Source: Variovorax paradoxus (lineage in GTDB: Bacteria > Pseudomonadota > Gammaproteobacteria > Burkholderiales > Burkholderiaceae_C). Taken from it: a stretch of DNA of 64,000 nucleotides. The notes under the pieces were generated by a model. It did not search any database, had not been told where the DNA came from, and was given only the letters and a program-made list of their open reading frames with translations. Of the stretch, positions 18,100-26,595 are shown one piece after another (within the stretch, counting starts at the first letter, position 1; each line of letters starts with the position of its first letter). The translations under genes and the position numbers were made by a program. The stretch covers positions 1 through 64,000 of the forward strand of contig NZ_JAGGNW010000015.1 of the NCBI RefSeq assembly GCF_018614875.1. Reading direction: 5' to 3'.

Positions 18100-20262
18100 G
18101 TGCAACGATATTTTTTTCGGAAATCTTCGGCACGCCGGTCTGCGGCGCATCACCTGGCCATGTACGTGCTGGGCGCAGCAAGCTGCAGCCTCTTGACGCC
18201 TGCAGTCGCGCAGGAAAAGACGCTCCGCCTTGAAGATCTGATCCGCAGCGAAGTCGCCGTTGTGGCCGGACCAGCCGTATTCGCCGGCGTGGTCACCGCT
18301 GCAGGCAAGGTCGCAACCCTTTGCCATCGCCTGGCGGGTGCCTCTTCCTACGAGGTGCAGAGCGTTGATGGTCGTCGCTATCCGGCACGCCTTGTCGCAG
18401 CGGATCAAGACCGGGACGTGTGCATCCTGCAAGCCGACGACTTGCCCGCGCGCGCGGCGGACATGGCAAACGCACAAAGTTCGGACCAGACGAGGGTGGC
18501 GCGAATGCTGCTCAACAAGGACGGCCAGTACCGATTCGGTGAACTGCAGGTTGCTTACCAGGGAAGGGTTGTGGATGGGATTTACCTGGAACTCAAGGCC
18601 CCGATTCTCCCGAGCGAATCGTTCGTCGTGCGTGACGGGGCCGGGGTCTACGACTGGCAAGGCCGCCTGGTCGGCATGGCTTCGGTGGACGCGTCAGGGC
18701 CGTCCTCGCTGACCATGGCGCTGCCGGTGGAGTGGGTCGCGCATGTCGATGCAAAGATGCCTCCGCCCGAATTGCCGCTGACCGCCACCGCCTGGATGAA
18801 TCAGGCGCGCGCGCTCGACGCGCGCGGCAACAGGGATGGCCTCTTGCGGAACAACCTGCGCTGGACCGAAGACCGTCCGCAAAGTGCCTGGGCCTGGAAC
18901 AACCTGGGCAACGCGTACATGTTCAGCAAGGAAGCGGACAAGCTCCCCAAGGGCATGGCGGCGTACCAGCGCGCGGTGGAACTCGATCCGCGCCTGGCTA
19001 CGGCATGGAGCAACCTCGGGAATGCCTATGCGGAAACCCGCGACACCGCCCGCGCGATCGATGCCTACCGCAATGCCACGCGCATCGATCCCACGTACAG
19101 CCTCGCATGGAAGAACCTGGCCAATTTGTACATCAGGACGGACCGGCGTTCGGAGGCCATCTCTACGCTGAAGCTGGCCGCCAGCGCCGGCAAAGGGCAA
19201 AGCCGGGCACAGGCGCTCAATGATCTTGCGCTGATGCAGACCGATCCGCGGGAGGCCGCGGAAACGCTTCGCCAGGCAGTGGCCGAAACGCCCGGCGATC
19301 CGCTTCTCTGGAACAGCCTGGGCGCCACATGGCAGAAGGCCGGCGATCTGGACAAGGCGATCCGGGCCTATGAAGTGGCCGTGCAGGCGGGGCCGCGCTT
19401 TCTTGCCCCATGGGTCAATCTGGGCAACGCCTATGCGCACGCGAAGCAGCCGGAACCGGCCTTGCAGGCGTTTCGCATGGCGACGGCCATCGACCCCAAG
19501 TATGGATTGGCGTGGAAGTGGCAGGGCGTCCTGCTCGCCGGGCACGAACGGGACTACAAGCGCGCCATTGCCGCATTCACCGAGGCGTCGAAGAATGGCG
19601 AGAACGGCGCGGACCTTTGGAGCGAGCTCGGTGCGTCCTACCAGCAGGACGGACAGTTGGACAAGGCGCAAGAGGCCTATGGCAAGGCCATCGAACGCGA
19701 ACCGAAAGCTGCGCTTCACCGGGCGCGCCTGACCTGGCTCTATCTCGCGCAGAGGCGATTGACGGATGCGTCACAGGTTGCGGAGGAGTCGGTCAGGCTG
19801 AACCCGCTCGACGTCATACCCTGGGACACGCTGGGCACCGTGAGAACGCACCAGGGCCAGTGGCCGCAAGCGGTGGCGGCGTATCGAAGAGGTACCGAGC
19901 TCGATCCCAAGATTGCCAGCGTGTGGATCAACCTGGGGACTGCCTTGAACGAAACCGGGGAGTTCGCCCAAGCCAATGAGGCTTCGAAGCAGGCCTTGCG
20001 CCTCGAACCAGGCAACCGTGCGGCGCAGACCACGCTCGGCGTGTCCTATATCCGCGGCAAGGAATTTGCATCGGCAATGGACCTGTTCGAGCGGCTGAAC
20101 CGCGAGAACCCCAACGATGCGCTGGTCCTGGCCAACCTGACGTCGGCCTATCGGCGTGCCGGGAAAGCGGAGGAGGCGTTGAACGCGCATGCCCGCTTGC
20201 AGAAACTGGACGTCGGGCTCGCTCAACGCGTCTATGACGGGGAATTCAAGGCGCAGCCTTGA
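18100..20262 (+). CDS. Exported TPR-repeat protein with degenerate trypsin-like domain
   Basis: A 720-residue protein beginning GTG at 18100 (GGGGA upstream; an ATG at 18160 is an alternative). A signal peptide ends near PAVAQ-E (residue 38). Residues about 45-225 look like a trypsin-like (S1C) fold: TLCHRL at the His strand, DQDRDVCIL at the Asp strand and VRDGAGVYDWQGRLVGM where GDSGGP is expected. Ser is replaced there, so the protease is probably dead. From about 235 to the end there are at least ten TPR units (for example AWNNLGNAYMFSKEADKL, AWSNLGNAYAETRDTARA, LWNSLGATWQKAGDLDKA), a protein-binding superhelix. It lies between the RHS genes and the secretion operon on the same strand; a periplasmic scaffold role is inferred. 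Confidence 0.85.
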   Translation: MQRYFFRKSSARRSAAHHLAMYVLGAASCSLLTPAVAQEKTLRLEDLIRSEVAVVAGPAVFAGVVTAAGKVATLCHRLAGASSYEVQSVDGRRYPARLVAADQDRDVCILQADDLPARAADMANAQSSDQTRVARMLLNKDGQYRFGELQVAYQGRVVDGIYLELKAPILPSESFVVRDGAGVYDWQGRLVGMASVDASGPSSLTMALPVEWVAHVDAKMPPPELPLTATAWMNQARALDARGNRDGLLRNNLRWTEDRPQSAWAWNNLGNAYMFSKEADKLPKGMAAYQRAVELDPRLATAWSNLGNAYAETRDTARAIDAYRNATRIDPTYSLAWKNLANLYIRTDRRSEAISTLKLAASAGKGQSRAQALNDLALMQTDPREAAETLRQAVAETPGDPLLWNSLGATWQKAGDLDKAIRAYEVAVQAGPRFLAPWVNLGNAYAHAKQPEPALQAFRMATAIDPKYGLAWKWQGVLLAGHERDYKRAIAAFTEASKNGENGADLWSELGASYQQDGQLDKAQEAYGKAIEREPKAALHRARLTWLYLAQRRLTDASQVAEESVRLNPLDVIPWDTLGTVRTHQGQWPQAVAAYRRGTELDPKIASVWINLGTALNETGEFAQANEASKQALRLEPGNRAAQTTLGVSYIRGKEFASAMDLFERLNRENPNDALVLANLTSAYRRAGKAEEALNAHARLQKLDVGLAQRVYDGEFKAQP

Positions 20263-20474
20263 GATAACAGCTGATGAATTCGATTCATGTCTGATGCCGA
20301 GTTGATTATTTTTGGTTGGTGGGCTCGGTGATTAAGGTGTGGCGCAATGGGGTAGAGGTTGCACCCAGTGATCAGGTTTAATTTGGAGTGTCGATCCGGA
20401 AGTCCGTCCGGTTGCAAATTCGTAAAAAATCAAAAAGATAATTTGAGAGCTGAAGTTGACCCCGTAGGAGCCTA
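20263..20474. other. AT-rich spacer before the secretion operon
   Basis: About 210 bases between the TPR gene and the small membrane protein. Composition is much more AT-rich than the flanking genes. No terminator with a T-run is visible, so read-through from the TPR gene into the secretion operon is possible; a promoter here is equally possible. Confidence 0.4.
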
Positions 20475-20753
20475 GTGTCGCTATTTCTCTTCTCTTTGCT
20501 GTTTTTTCCTCCTGCTGCATTGATTTGTGCGGCAGGATACTATGCGATCAGATACACGATTGAGATCTGGAAATTGCCAGCGGAAAATCAAATTGCACTT
20601 GGTGTACTGGGAGTCTTTGCTTTGTTTGCAAGAAAATTCATGCCTGGGTCGACGCACTATTATTTGAAGCGCGCGTTTATTCTGTCGGTGATATTTATTT
20701 TTTATGTTGGCCTTCTCGCCTTTTTTATTGATCGACTGGGGAAGATTTCGTGA
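20475..20753 (+). CDS. Small membrane protein overlapping gspG
   Basis: A 92-residue protein with a GTG start (GTAGGAGCCTA just upstream). Three hydrophobic segments: LFLFSLLFFPPAALICAAGY, IALGVLGVFALFA and FILSVIFIFYVGLLAFFI. Its TGA stop shares one base with the gspG ATG (TGATG), so it is coupled to the secretion operon. It is AT-rich like the orphans at 16.5-17.9 kb and unlike the rest of the operon, which suggests later arrival. No family recognised. Confidence 0.6.
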   Translation: MSLFLFSLLFFPPAALICAAGYYAIRYTIEIWKLPAENQIALGVLGVFALFARKFMPGSTHYYLKRAFILSVIFIFYVGLLAFFIDRLGKIS

Positions 20754-21217
20754 TGAACTCCGCAATCGTCGCGTTGGCAAGATCCAGCGTTCTGAGATAT
20801 TCGAGAGGCGCTGGCAAACGTGGCTTCACGTTATTGGAGCTTTTAGTTGTCCTTGTCATCATCGGTTTATTGGCCGGCATCGTCGGCCCGCGCCTCTTCG
20901 GCAACGTCAGCAAATCCGAAGTCACTACCGCTAAAGCCCAGATCGACATCCTGAGCAAGGCCCTCGACCAATTCCGCCTCGACGTCGGCCGCTACCCCAG
21001 CAGCCAGGAAGGCCTGATGGTTCTGGTTGCTCCTGTGCCCGGTGAATCCCGCTGGCGCGGCCCCTACCTGCGCAAGGACGTGCCCCCTGATCCTTGGGGC
21101 CAGCCCTACCAATACAAATACCCCGGCAGCAAGCAGCCCGACGACTTCGACCTGTACTCCTTCGGCGCCGACAAGGCCCCGGGCGGCAGCGGCGACAGCG
21201 CGGACATCGGACGCTGA
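20753..21217 (+). CDS. gspG: Major pseudopilin GspG
   Basis: The main pseudopilin of a type II secretion-like machine, polymerising into the periplasmic piston after prepilin peptidase cleavage. The leader ends KRG and is followed by FTLLELLVVLVIIGLLAGIV, with Glu at +5 as required. The C-terminal domain has the family block GRYPSSQEGL, a WRGPYL segment, DPWGQPYQYKYPG and an acidic FDLYSFGADKAPGG calcium-loop region. Length (154 residues) is normal. The ATG at 20753 overlaps the previous stop; a GTG at 20750 is possible. The leader is unusually long (about 25 residues). First core gene of the operon. Confidence 0.93.
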   Translation: MNSAIVALARSSVLRYSRGAGKRGFTLLELLVVLVIIGLLAGIVGPRLFGNVSKSEVTTAKAQIDILSKALDQFRLDVGRYPSSQEGLMVLVAPVPGESRWRGPYLRKDVPPDPWGQPYQYKYPGSKQPDDFDLYSFGADKAPGGSGDSADIGR

Positions 21218-21234
21218 CGCGACTGTCCTTCCGC

Positions 21235-22434
21235 ATGGCCACCTTCAAGGTTCGTGGACTGACTGCCCAAGGCGAGCTGCAGCGGCGGCTCGTCAGTGCC
21301 GGCAGCCGCCTCGAAGCCGAGCAGTCGGCCCGACAGGGCGGTCTGCGCGTGCTCGATGTCCAGGGCGAAGGTCTCGCGTTGCCCCGACTCTTCGCGTCGA
21401 CCGCTGGCGGTTTCGATCTCGCCTTGTTCGCTCATGAACTCGTGGCCTTGCTGAGCGCGGGCCTGTCCCTCATCGAAACCCTCGAGACCCTGGCCGAGCG
21501 CGAGGAGCGCGCGGCCCGCGCGGGCTCGGTTCTCAGTGACCTCGTGCGCCGCATGCAGGAGGGCCAATCCTTCTCCAGCGCCCTCAAGAGTTTTCCGGCC
21601 ATCTTCCCCGAGCTTTTCATCGCCTCCATCGCAGCGAGCGAGCACACCGGCGAGATGGTGCCCGCGCTGCAGCGCTACCTGCGCTACCACGAGCAGCTGG
21701 GCGTCATTCGCCAGAAGATCATCAGCGCCTCCCTGTACCCGGCCATGCTCTGCGCGGTCGGCAGCGCCGTCGCCTTGTTCCTGCTGTGCTTCCTGGTGCC
21801 TCGCTTCAGCCGCGTCTACGAAGGCATGGAAGACAAGCTGCCGCTCGCGTCGCGCTGGCTCATGCATTGGGGTGTCTTCGCCAGCGAACACTGGATTCTG
21901 ATTGCCGGCCTTCTGATCGCCGTCGCCCTCGCATTGCCCGTCATGCTGACCCGGCCGAGCGCCCGCGCATGGATGGGCGCCGCCTTGCAGACCAACCGCT
22001 GGATCGGTGGCCGGATCAAGCTCATGCAGCTGGCGCGCTTCTATCGCTCGCTCGGCCTCCTGCTCGGCGGCGGCATTCCGGTCACCAAGGCCATGCACAT
22101 GGCGCTGGGCCTTCTGCCCCTGCGGCTGCAGCCCGCCGCCATGTCGGCCACGCTCGAAGTCACCCAGGGGCGCAGCCTGAGCGACAGCCTGCACACCGCG
22201 GCCCTGACCACGCCCGTGGCGCTGCGCCTGCTGCGCGCGGGCGAGCGCAATGGCCAGATGGCCGAGATGCTGGAACAGGCCGCCGCCTTCCATGACAAGG
22301 AGATCGGCCACTGGTTCGACCGCTTCGCGCGCCTCTTCGAGCCGGTGCTGATGCTGGTCATCGGCCTGGCCATCGGCGGCATCGTGATCATGCTGTACCT
22401 GCCGATCTTCGAACTCGCGGGGAGTCTGGGATGA
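21235..22434 (+). CDS. gspF: Type II secretion inner-membrane protein GspF
   Basis: The polytopic inner-membrane platform protein that couples the ATPase to pseudopilus assembly. 399 residues with two GspF domains: an N-terminal cytoplasmic part (FKVRGLTAQGELQRRLVSAG), then LFAHELVALLSAGLSLIETL, membrane segments near ASLYPAMLCAVGSAVALFLL and HWILIAGLLIAVALALPVML, the repeat domain FYRSLGLLLGGGIPVTKAM, and a C-terminal membrane helix with PVLMLVIGLAIGGIVIMLYL. The start at 21235 is the family start. Its stop overlaps the next ATG (ATGA). Confidence 0.93.
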   Translation: MATFKVRGLTAQGELQRRLVSAGSRLEAEQSARQGGLRVLDVQGEGLALPRLFASTAGGFDLALFAHELVALLSAGLSLIETLETLAEREERAARAGSVLSDLVRRMQEGQSFSSALKSFPAIFPELFIASIAASEHTGEMVPALQRYLRYHEQLGVIRQKIISASLYPAMLCAVGSAVALFLLCFLVPRFSRVYEGMEDKLPLASRWLMHWGVFASEHWILIAGLLIAVALALPVMLTRPSARAWMGAALQTNRWIGGRIKLMQLARFYRSLGLLLGGGIPVTKAMHMALGLLPLRLQPAAMSATLEVTQGRSLSDSLHTAALTTPVALRLLRAGERNGQMAEMLEQAAAFHDKEIGHWFDRFARLFEPVLMLVIGLAIGGIVIMLYLPIFELAGSLG

Positions 22435-24131
22435 GCGCGGTGGCGGCCGGGCCCGCACCCGATTGGTTGACCTCGGCGCTGCTGAGCGAGGCTGCTGCCG
22501 AGGCCGCGGTACAGGGCGAGCCGGTGCTTGTGACGCTTCAGCGCCTGAGCCATCGAACACCCGACGAAGTGCTGGAGGCTGCGCATCAGCACAGCGGCCT
22601 GCCAGCCTTGACCCTGCCCGAACTGGAGGCCATGACGCCGGACTTCTCGCGCATGAGCTATGGCGAATGCCTGGAACGCGAGTGCCTGGTCATGGCCGAC
22701 GCACAGGGCATGCGCCATTTCGTCGGCGGCAACCCGCTTGACGACACTCTCTACACCTGGGCCACGCACCGGATCACTGGCTACTTTCGCCTGGCCTTCT
22801 CCCACCCGCTCGAACTCAAGGCCATGCTCTCGCGCCTGGAGGCGCACCAGCAGGCGATTTCCCAGGTCATCCGACTGGAGCAGGCGGCTGCTTCGCGCGG
22901 CACCGGCGCCGAGAGCGAAGAGATCTCCCTGCGCTCCATCGCGCGAGACGGAAGCCAGGTCGTGCGCCTGGTCAACTCCACCCTCTACGACGCCCACAAG
23001 AGCGGTGCCAGCGACATCCATTTCGAGAACACGCCGACGGGGCTGGTCATCAAGTACCGCATCGACGGCGTGCTGGGCGCCGCGCGGCAACTGCCCGATG
23101 TCAGCCTGGCCGAACAGGTCATCTCGCGCGTGAAGGTGATGGCGGAACTCGACATCGGCGAGAAGCGCATCCCGCAGGACGGCCGCTTTGCCGTCAACAT
23201 GGGCGGGCGCGAGATCGACTTTCGCGTTTCGGTGATGCCGGGCCTCTTCGGCGAAGACGCCGTGCTGCGCATCCTGGACAAGCAGTCGCTGACGGCCGAG
23301 CTTGCCCAACTCAGCCTCGACCTGCTGGGCATCGAAGCCGGTGCGCAGGACACCATCCGCAGGCTCGCGAGCCAGCCCTACGGGATGCTGTTGGTCACAG
23401 GTCCCACCGGCTCGGGCAAGACCACCACCCTCTACGCGACGCTGAGCGAAATCAACCACGGCGACGACAAGATCATCACCATCGAAGACCCGGTGGAATA
23501 CCAGTTGCCGGGCGTGCTGCAGATCCCCGTCAACGAGCGAAAGGGCCTCACCTTTGCCAAGGGCCTGCGCTCCATCCTGCGCCACGACCCCGACCGCATC
23601 CTCGTGGGCGAGATCCGCGATCGGGAAACCGCCGAGATCGCGGTGCAGGCGGCGCTCACGGGGCATCTGGTCTTTACCACCGTGCATGCCAACAACGTTT
23701 TCGACGTGCTGAGTCGCTTCCGGCACATGGGCGTGGACGCCTACAGCTTCGTCACTGCCTTGAATGGCGTGGTGGCCCAGCGGCTGGTGCGGATGAATTG
23801 CCCGCATTGCCTGGAGCCGCACGAGCCGGACGACGATCTGCTGCGCGTCTCCGGCCTGGCGCGTTCCGCCTTTGCAGGGCATTCGCTGAAGCGGGGCAGG
23901 GGGTGTGCGCATTGCCGCGGCACGGGCTACAAGGGCCGCAGGGCCTTGACGGAGGTGCTGGTCCTGAATGACGAGTTGCGGGAACTGATCCTGCAGCAGA
24001 CACCCATCTCCAGGCTCAAGGAGGTGGCGCGGGCGCATGGCATGGCCTCCATGCGCGAAGAGGCCATCGAAGCCGTCAAGCAGGGGCAAACCACCCTGCA
24101 GGAAATCAACCGTGTCACCTTTGTTGAGTAG
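22431..24131 (+). CDS. gspE: Type II secretion ATPase GspE
   Basis: Cytoplasmic hexameric ATPase that powers pseudopilus assembly. 566 residues: N-terminal GspE/PilB docking domain, then the RecA-like core with the GPTGSGKTTTLYATL Walker A near 323-337, an aspartate box IITIEDPVEYQLP, the Walker B region RHDPDRILVGEIRDRETAEI near 385-404, and a His box (LVFTTVHANN). The four-cysteine zinc module is present (CPHC near 457, CAHC near 493). The start overlaps the gspF stop. All catalytic residues look intact. Confidence 0.94.
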   Translation: MSAVAAGPAPDWLTSALLSEAAAEAAVQGEPVLVTLQRLSHRTPDEVLEAAHQHSGLPALTLPELEAMTPDFSRMSYGECLERECLVMADAQGMRHFVGGNPLDDTLYTWATHRITGYFRLAFSHPLELKAMLSRLEAHQQAISQVIRLEQAAASRGTGAESEEISLRSIARDGSQVVRLVNSTLYDAHKSGASDIHFENTPTGLVIKYRIDGVLGAARQLPDVSLAEQVISRVKVMAELDIGEKRIPQDGRFAVNMGGREIDFRVSVMPGLFGEDAVLRILDKQSLTAELAQLSLDLLGIEAGAQDTIRRLASQPYGMLLVTGPTGSGKTTTLYATLSEINHGDDKIITIEDPVEYQLPGVLQIPVNERKGLTFAKGLRSILRHDPDRILVGEIRDRETAEIAVQAALTGHLVFTTVHANNVFDVLSRFRHMGVDAYSFVTALNGVVAQRLVRMNCPHCLEPHEPDDDLLRVSGLARSAFAGHSLKRGRGCAHCRGTGYKGRRALTEVLVLNDELRELILQQTPISRLKEVARAHGMASMREEAIEAVKQGQTTLQEINRVTFVE

Positions 24132-24924
24132 GACCTTGCGGCCTTTGCGAACAGAACGGGTCCTTTACCGCGTGCATCTGTCGGCCGACGCATTGATGGT
24201 GTGCGAGGTGCATGCGCAGCGCGGCAGCCGGCGGGTTGCGCGGAAGGCCCGGTTCGCCTTTGCCGCGGGAGAGCGGCCGGCAGCCATGCAGGCATTGGGC
24301 GAGTGGATGGGCGTTGCGCCGCAGCGCCGGCCGCGCGAGACGCAGCAGTGGGTGCTGGGCACGTCCGACGTGCGCTACCTGCTCCTTCCGTGGACCCCCG
24401 ATCTGGCCGACCAGGCGCTGAGATCGGCCTTTGCGGCCGCCTTGTTCGAGCAGCAATTCAAGCAGGATCCGGGCCTCTACGCTCTTCGCTTCGCCAGGCC
24501 CGTGTACGGCTGCGCGCTGCTGGCGGCCTTCGTTCCGCAGTCGCTGCTGGCCGAGCTCGATGCGCACGCTGTCGCCTCCGGGGTCCGGCTGGTGAGCACG
24601 GCACCGAGCCTCGCCACGGTCTGGGACCGCTTCGGCGCTGTGCTCCAAAGGGAGACCGGCGAGGTGCGCGTGATGGAGGGCGATCGGCAGATCATCGTTC
24701 GCCATGTGCGCGGCCGAATGAACGAAGTGCTTCTGCGCCCTTTCGATGCCGCCGGCGACGAGGCCTTGCCGTCGTCCCATGCGACCGAGGCCGGTTTCCG
24801 CTTCTTCGCCGCGGTGCCGTTGAGTCACGCCTCTGCGGGCGCTGCGCTCCCGTTGGCGGACGGCGACGGGTTCCTGGCCACACAGGACGCGGCTTACGCA
24901 TTCGCGCTGTGCGGAGTCTTCTGA
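24112..24924 (+). CDS. Cytoplasmic assembly protein, GspL/PilM-like
   Basis: A 270-residue protein in the place where PilM or the cytoplasmic half of GspL is found, between the ATPase and a PilN-like protein. It has no membrane segment until the end and shows an actin-like pattern by eye (early beta strands LYRVHLSADALMVCEVHA, later VRLVSTAPSLATVWDRF). I choose GTG 24112, which overlaps gspE by 20 bases, because AGGAA lies 8 bases upstream; TTG 24121 and 24124 are alternatives. Sequence similarity is weak, so the role rests mostly on position. The stop shares one base with the next start (TGATG). Confidence 0.65.
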   Translation: MSPLLSRTLRPLRTERVLYRVHLSADALMVCEVHAQRGSRRVARKARFAFAAGERPAAMQALGEWMGVAPQRRPRETQQWVLGTSDVRYLLLPWTPDLADQALRSAFAAALFEQQFKQDPGLYALRFARPVYGCALLAAFVPQSLLAELDAHAVASGVRLVSTAPSLATVWDRFGAVLQRETGEVRVMEGDRQIIVRHVRGRMNEVLLRPFDAAGDEALPSSHATEAGFRFFAAVPLSHASAGAALPLADGDGFLATQDAAYAFALCGVF

Positions 24925-25469
24925 TGCCATTCCGCATGAAACCGAAACCCGCACTTGGACTGGACTTCGCGCCGAAGCCGCGGTGGCGCAGAGCCACCTT
25001 GGCGCTCCTGGTGCTGGGCGTGATCGGCAGCGGTCTGGCGCTGTGGCAGCGTCAAGACCTGCTCGAACGCCGGGCGGCAGCCCTGTCGCAGCTCGAGACT
25101 CAGCAGCGGATCACCGCGAGGACGCAGCCATCGCGCGCACCTGCGGTCCGGCCAGAGGCAACGGATGAGGCGGATCGCCTCGTCGCCGGCCTGCAGCGTC
25201 CTTGGGAGCCGATGCTGAATGCACTACAGGCCGCCATCAAGGACGACGTGGTGGTCAACCGCGTACAGCCGGAGACGGATGCGTTCCGCCTGCGCATCGT
25301 GGGCCAGGCCGACAGCAGTCAGGCCTTCGTCGAGTTTGTCCAGCGCCTCCGGGGCAATGCGGCGTGGCGCGCGGTCGAGCCGCTGTCCGAGGCCAGGCAG
25401 CCCGACAACGCCGCGCCGGATGGCAAGCCCGTGGTGTTCCAGCTGGCGGTGGAATGGAGGCGGCCATGA
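24924..25469 (+). CDS. PilN-like inner-membrane assembly protein
   Basis: A 181-residue bitopic membrane protein: short cytoplasmic N-terminus (MPFRMKPKPALGLDFAPKP), one membrane helix (ATLALLVLGVIGSGLALW), a coiled-coil-like stretch (LLERRAAALSQLETQQR) and a periplasmic alpha/beta domain. The topology, size and place after the PilM-like gene match PilN / the GspL C-terminal half, which links the cytoplasmic ATPase to the periplasmic alignment complex. The start overlaps the previous stop. Family assignment is by architecture. Confidence 0.68.
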   Translation: MPFRMKPKPALGLDFAPKPRWRRATLALLVLGVIGSGLALWQRQDLLERRAAALSQLETQQRITARTQPSRAPAVRPEATDEADRLVAGLQRPWEPMLNALQAAIKDDVVVNRVQPETDAFRLRIVGQADSSQAFVEFVQRLRGNAAWRAVEPLSEARQPDNAAPDGKPVVFQLAVEWRRP

Positions 25470-26083
25470 CGGCGCGAGGCGTGCGCTGGAGCGATGCCCT
25501 CGGTCGCCTCCGCTGGACCCTGCGCATGGCCTGGGAGCGCATGGCCTGGCCCGAGTTCGTGGCGGCAGCCGCGATCGGCTTCGCCCTTGGGCTGGCGCTC
25601 TGGGTCAACGAGCCGCTGCGCCAAGAGGTGGGCGATCTGCAGGCCGGCGCGGCACTTGCGGCGGCGGGTACCGTGCAGCCTGTCGCGGGTGACGGCCCCG
25701 TTGATTCTGCTCGCGCAAGCGCTCGATCCGGCTCGGACTTCGTCGCCGCCTTCATGGCGTTCCTTCCGGAGTCGGATTTTCGCGAGCAGCAGATGCAGAC
25801 CTTGCACGGTGTGGCCCGGGAAAGCGGTGTCGAATTGTTCCGCGTGGAATATGGCCACGGCAACATGGAGCATCTGCCCGGCCGGCGCATGACGATGCAA
25901 CTCGCGGTGTCGGCCGAGTACGCGGCCTACCGCAAGTTCCTGCACAACCTGCTCGTGGCCATGCCCAACCTGAGCATCGACCGCGTGACGGTGGAACGGG
26001 TGCCGGGCCAGGCCCAACGCCTCAATGTTCGGCTCGAAACCAGCCTCTACTACCGGACCGCGGCGACCGGAGGCGCACCGTGA
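25466..26083 (+). CDS. PilO/GspM-like inner-membrane assembly protein
   Basis: A 205-residue bitopic protein with one membrane helix (FVAAAAIGFALGLALWV) about 30 residues in, then a periplasmic coiled-coil start (EPLRQEVGDLQAGAAL) and a ferredoxin-like domain (MTMQLAVSAEYAAYRKFLHN, LSIDRVTVERVPGQAQRLNV) as in PilO and GspM. The ATG overlaps the preceding stop by ATGA. It would pair with the PilN-like protein to form the alignment ring. Identity is by topology and order. Confidence 0.68.
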   Translation: MTARGVRWSDALGRLRWTLRMAWERMAWPEFVAAAAIGFALGLALWVNEPLRQEVGDLQAGAALAAAGTVQPVAGDGPVDSARASARSGSDFVAAFMAFLPESDFREQQMQTLHGVARESGVELFRVEYGHGNMEHLPGRRMTMQLAVSAEYAAYRKFLHNLLVAMPNLSIDRVTVERVPGQAQRLNVRLETSLYYRTAATGGAP

Positions 26084-26595
26084 ACACACCTTCCCTGTCC
26101 AAGCCGCTGCAAGCTGCGCTGCTGACGACCGCGGTGCTGACGGCGATTGCTTTGCTCAAGCCGGAGGCGGCCGATGCGCCCCTCGCCGGCAGCAGCAATG
26201 AAATGCCTGCCATGTCCCGCCCGGCGAGCGACACGCGCCGCCCGGAGGCGCCATGGGTGCGCATGGCGGGAGAGGAGTGGAGACCATCCGACGCCGATCT
26301 GCAGAAGGCCGCTGACGCGATTGCTGCCACCGCACTGCCCGTCGCGCCACCGCCGCCCCCCGTGGAGCCGCCGAAACCCACGGCACCCGATCCGTCGCTC
26401 GTTTACCTCGGTCGCATCGACCAGGACGGCCGCCACTATGTGTTCCTGGGCCGGGGCGCCGATCCGCAAGTGGTCGAGATCGGCGGCTTGGTCGATCCCC
26501 AATGGAAGGTCGAGAAGGCCACCGCCACCCAGGTCCAGCTGCGCTACCTGCCCTTGAATGAGATCCGCTCGATTCCCGTCGCGGCCGTGCAATGA
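26080..26595 (+). CDS. PilP/GspC-like periplasmic linker protein
   Basis: A 171-residue protein starting GTG at 26080, overlapping the previous stop (GTGA). A hydrophobic N-terminal segment (AALLTTAVLTAIALL) anchors it; a proline-rich linker (VAPPPPPVEPPKPTAPDP) follows, then a small beta domain (LVYLGRIDQDGRHYVFLG, QVVEIGGLVDPQWKVEKA). That build is that of PilP or the GspC homology region, which contacts the secretin N0 domain across the periplasm. Its place directly before the secretin supports this. Confidence 0.66.
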   Translation: MNTPSLSKPLQAALLTTAVLTAIALLKPEAADAPLAGSSNEMPAMSRPASDTRRPEAPWVRMAGEEWRPSDADLQKAADAIAATALPVAPPPPPVEPPKPTAPDPSLVYLGRIDQDGRHYVFLGRGADPQVVEIGGLVDPQWKVEKATATQVQLRYLPLNEIRSIPVAAVQ

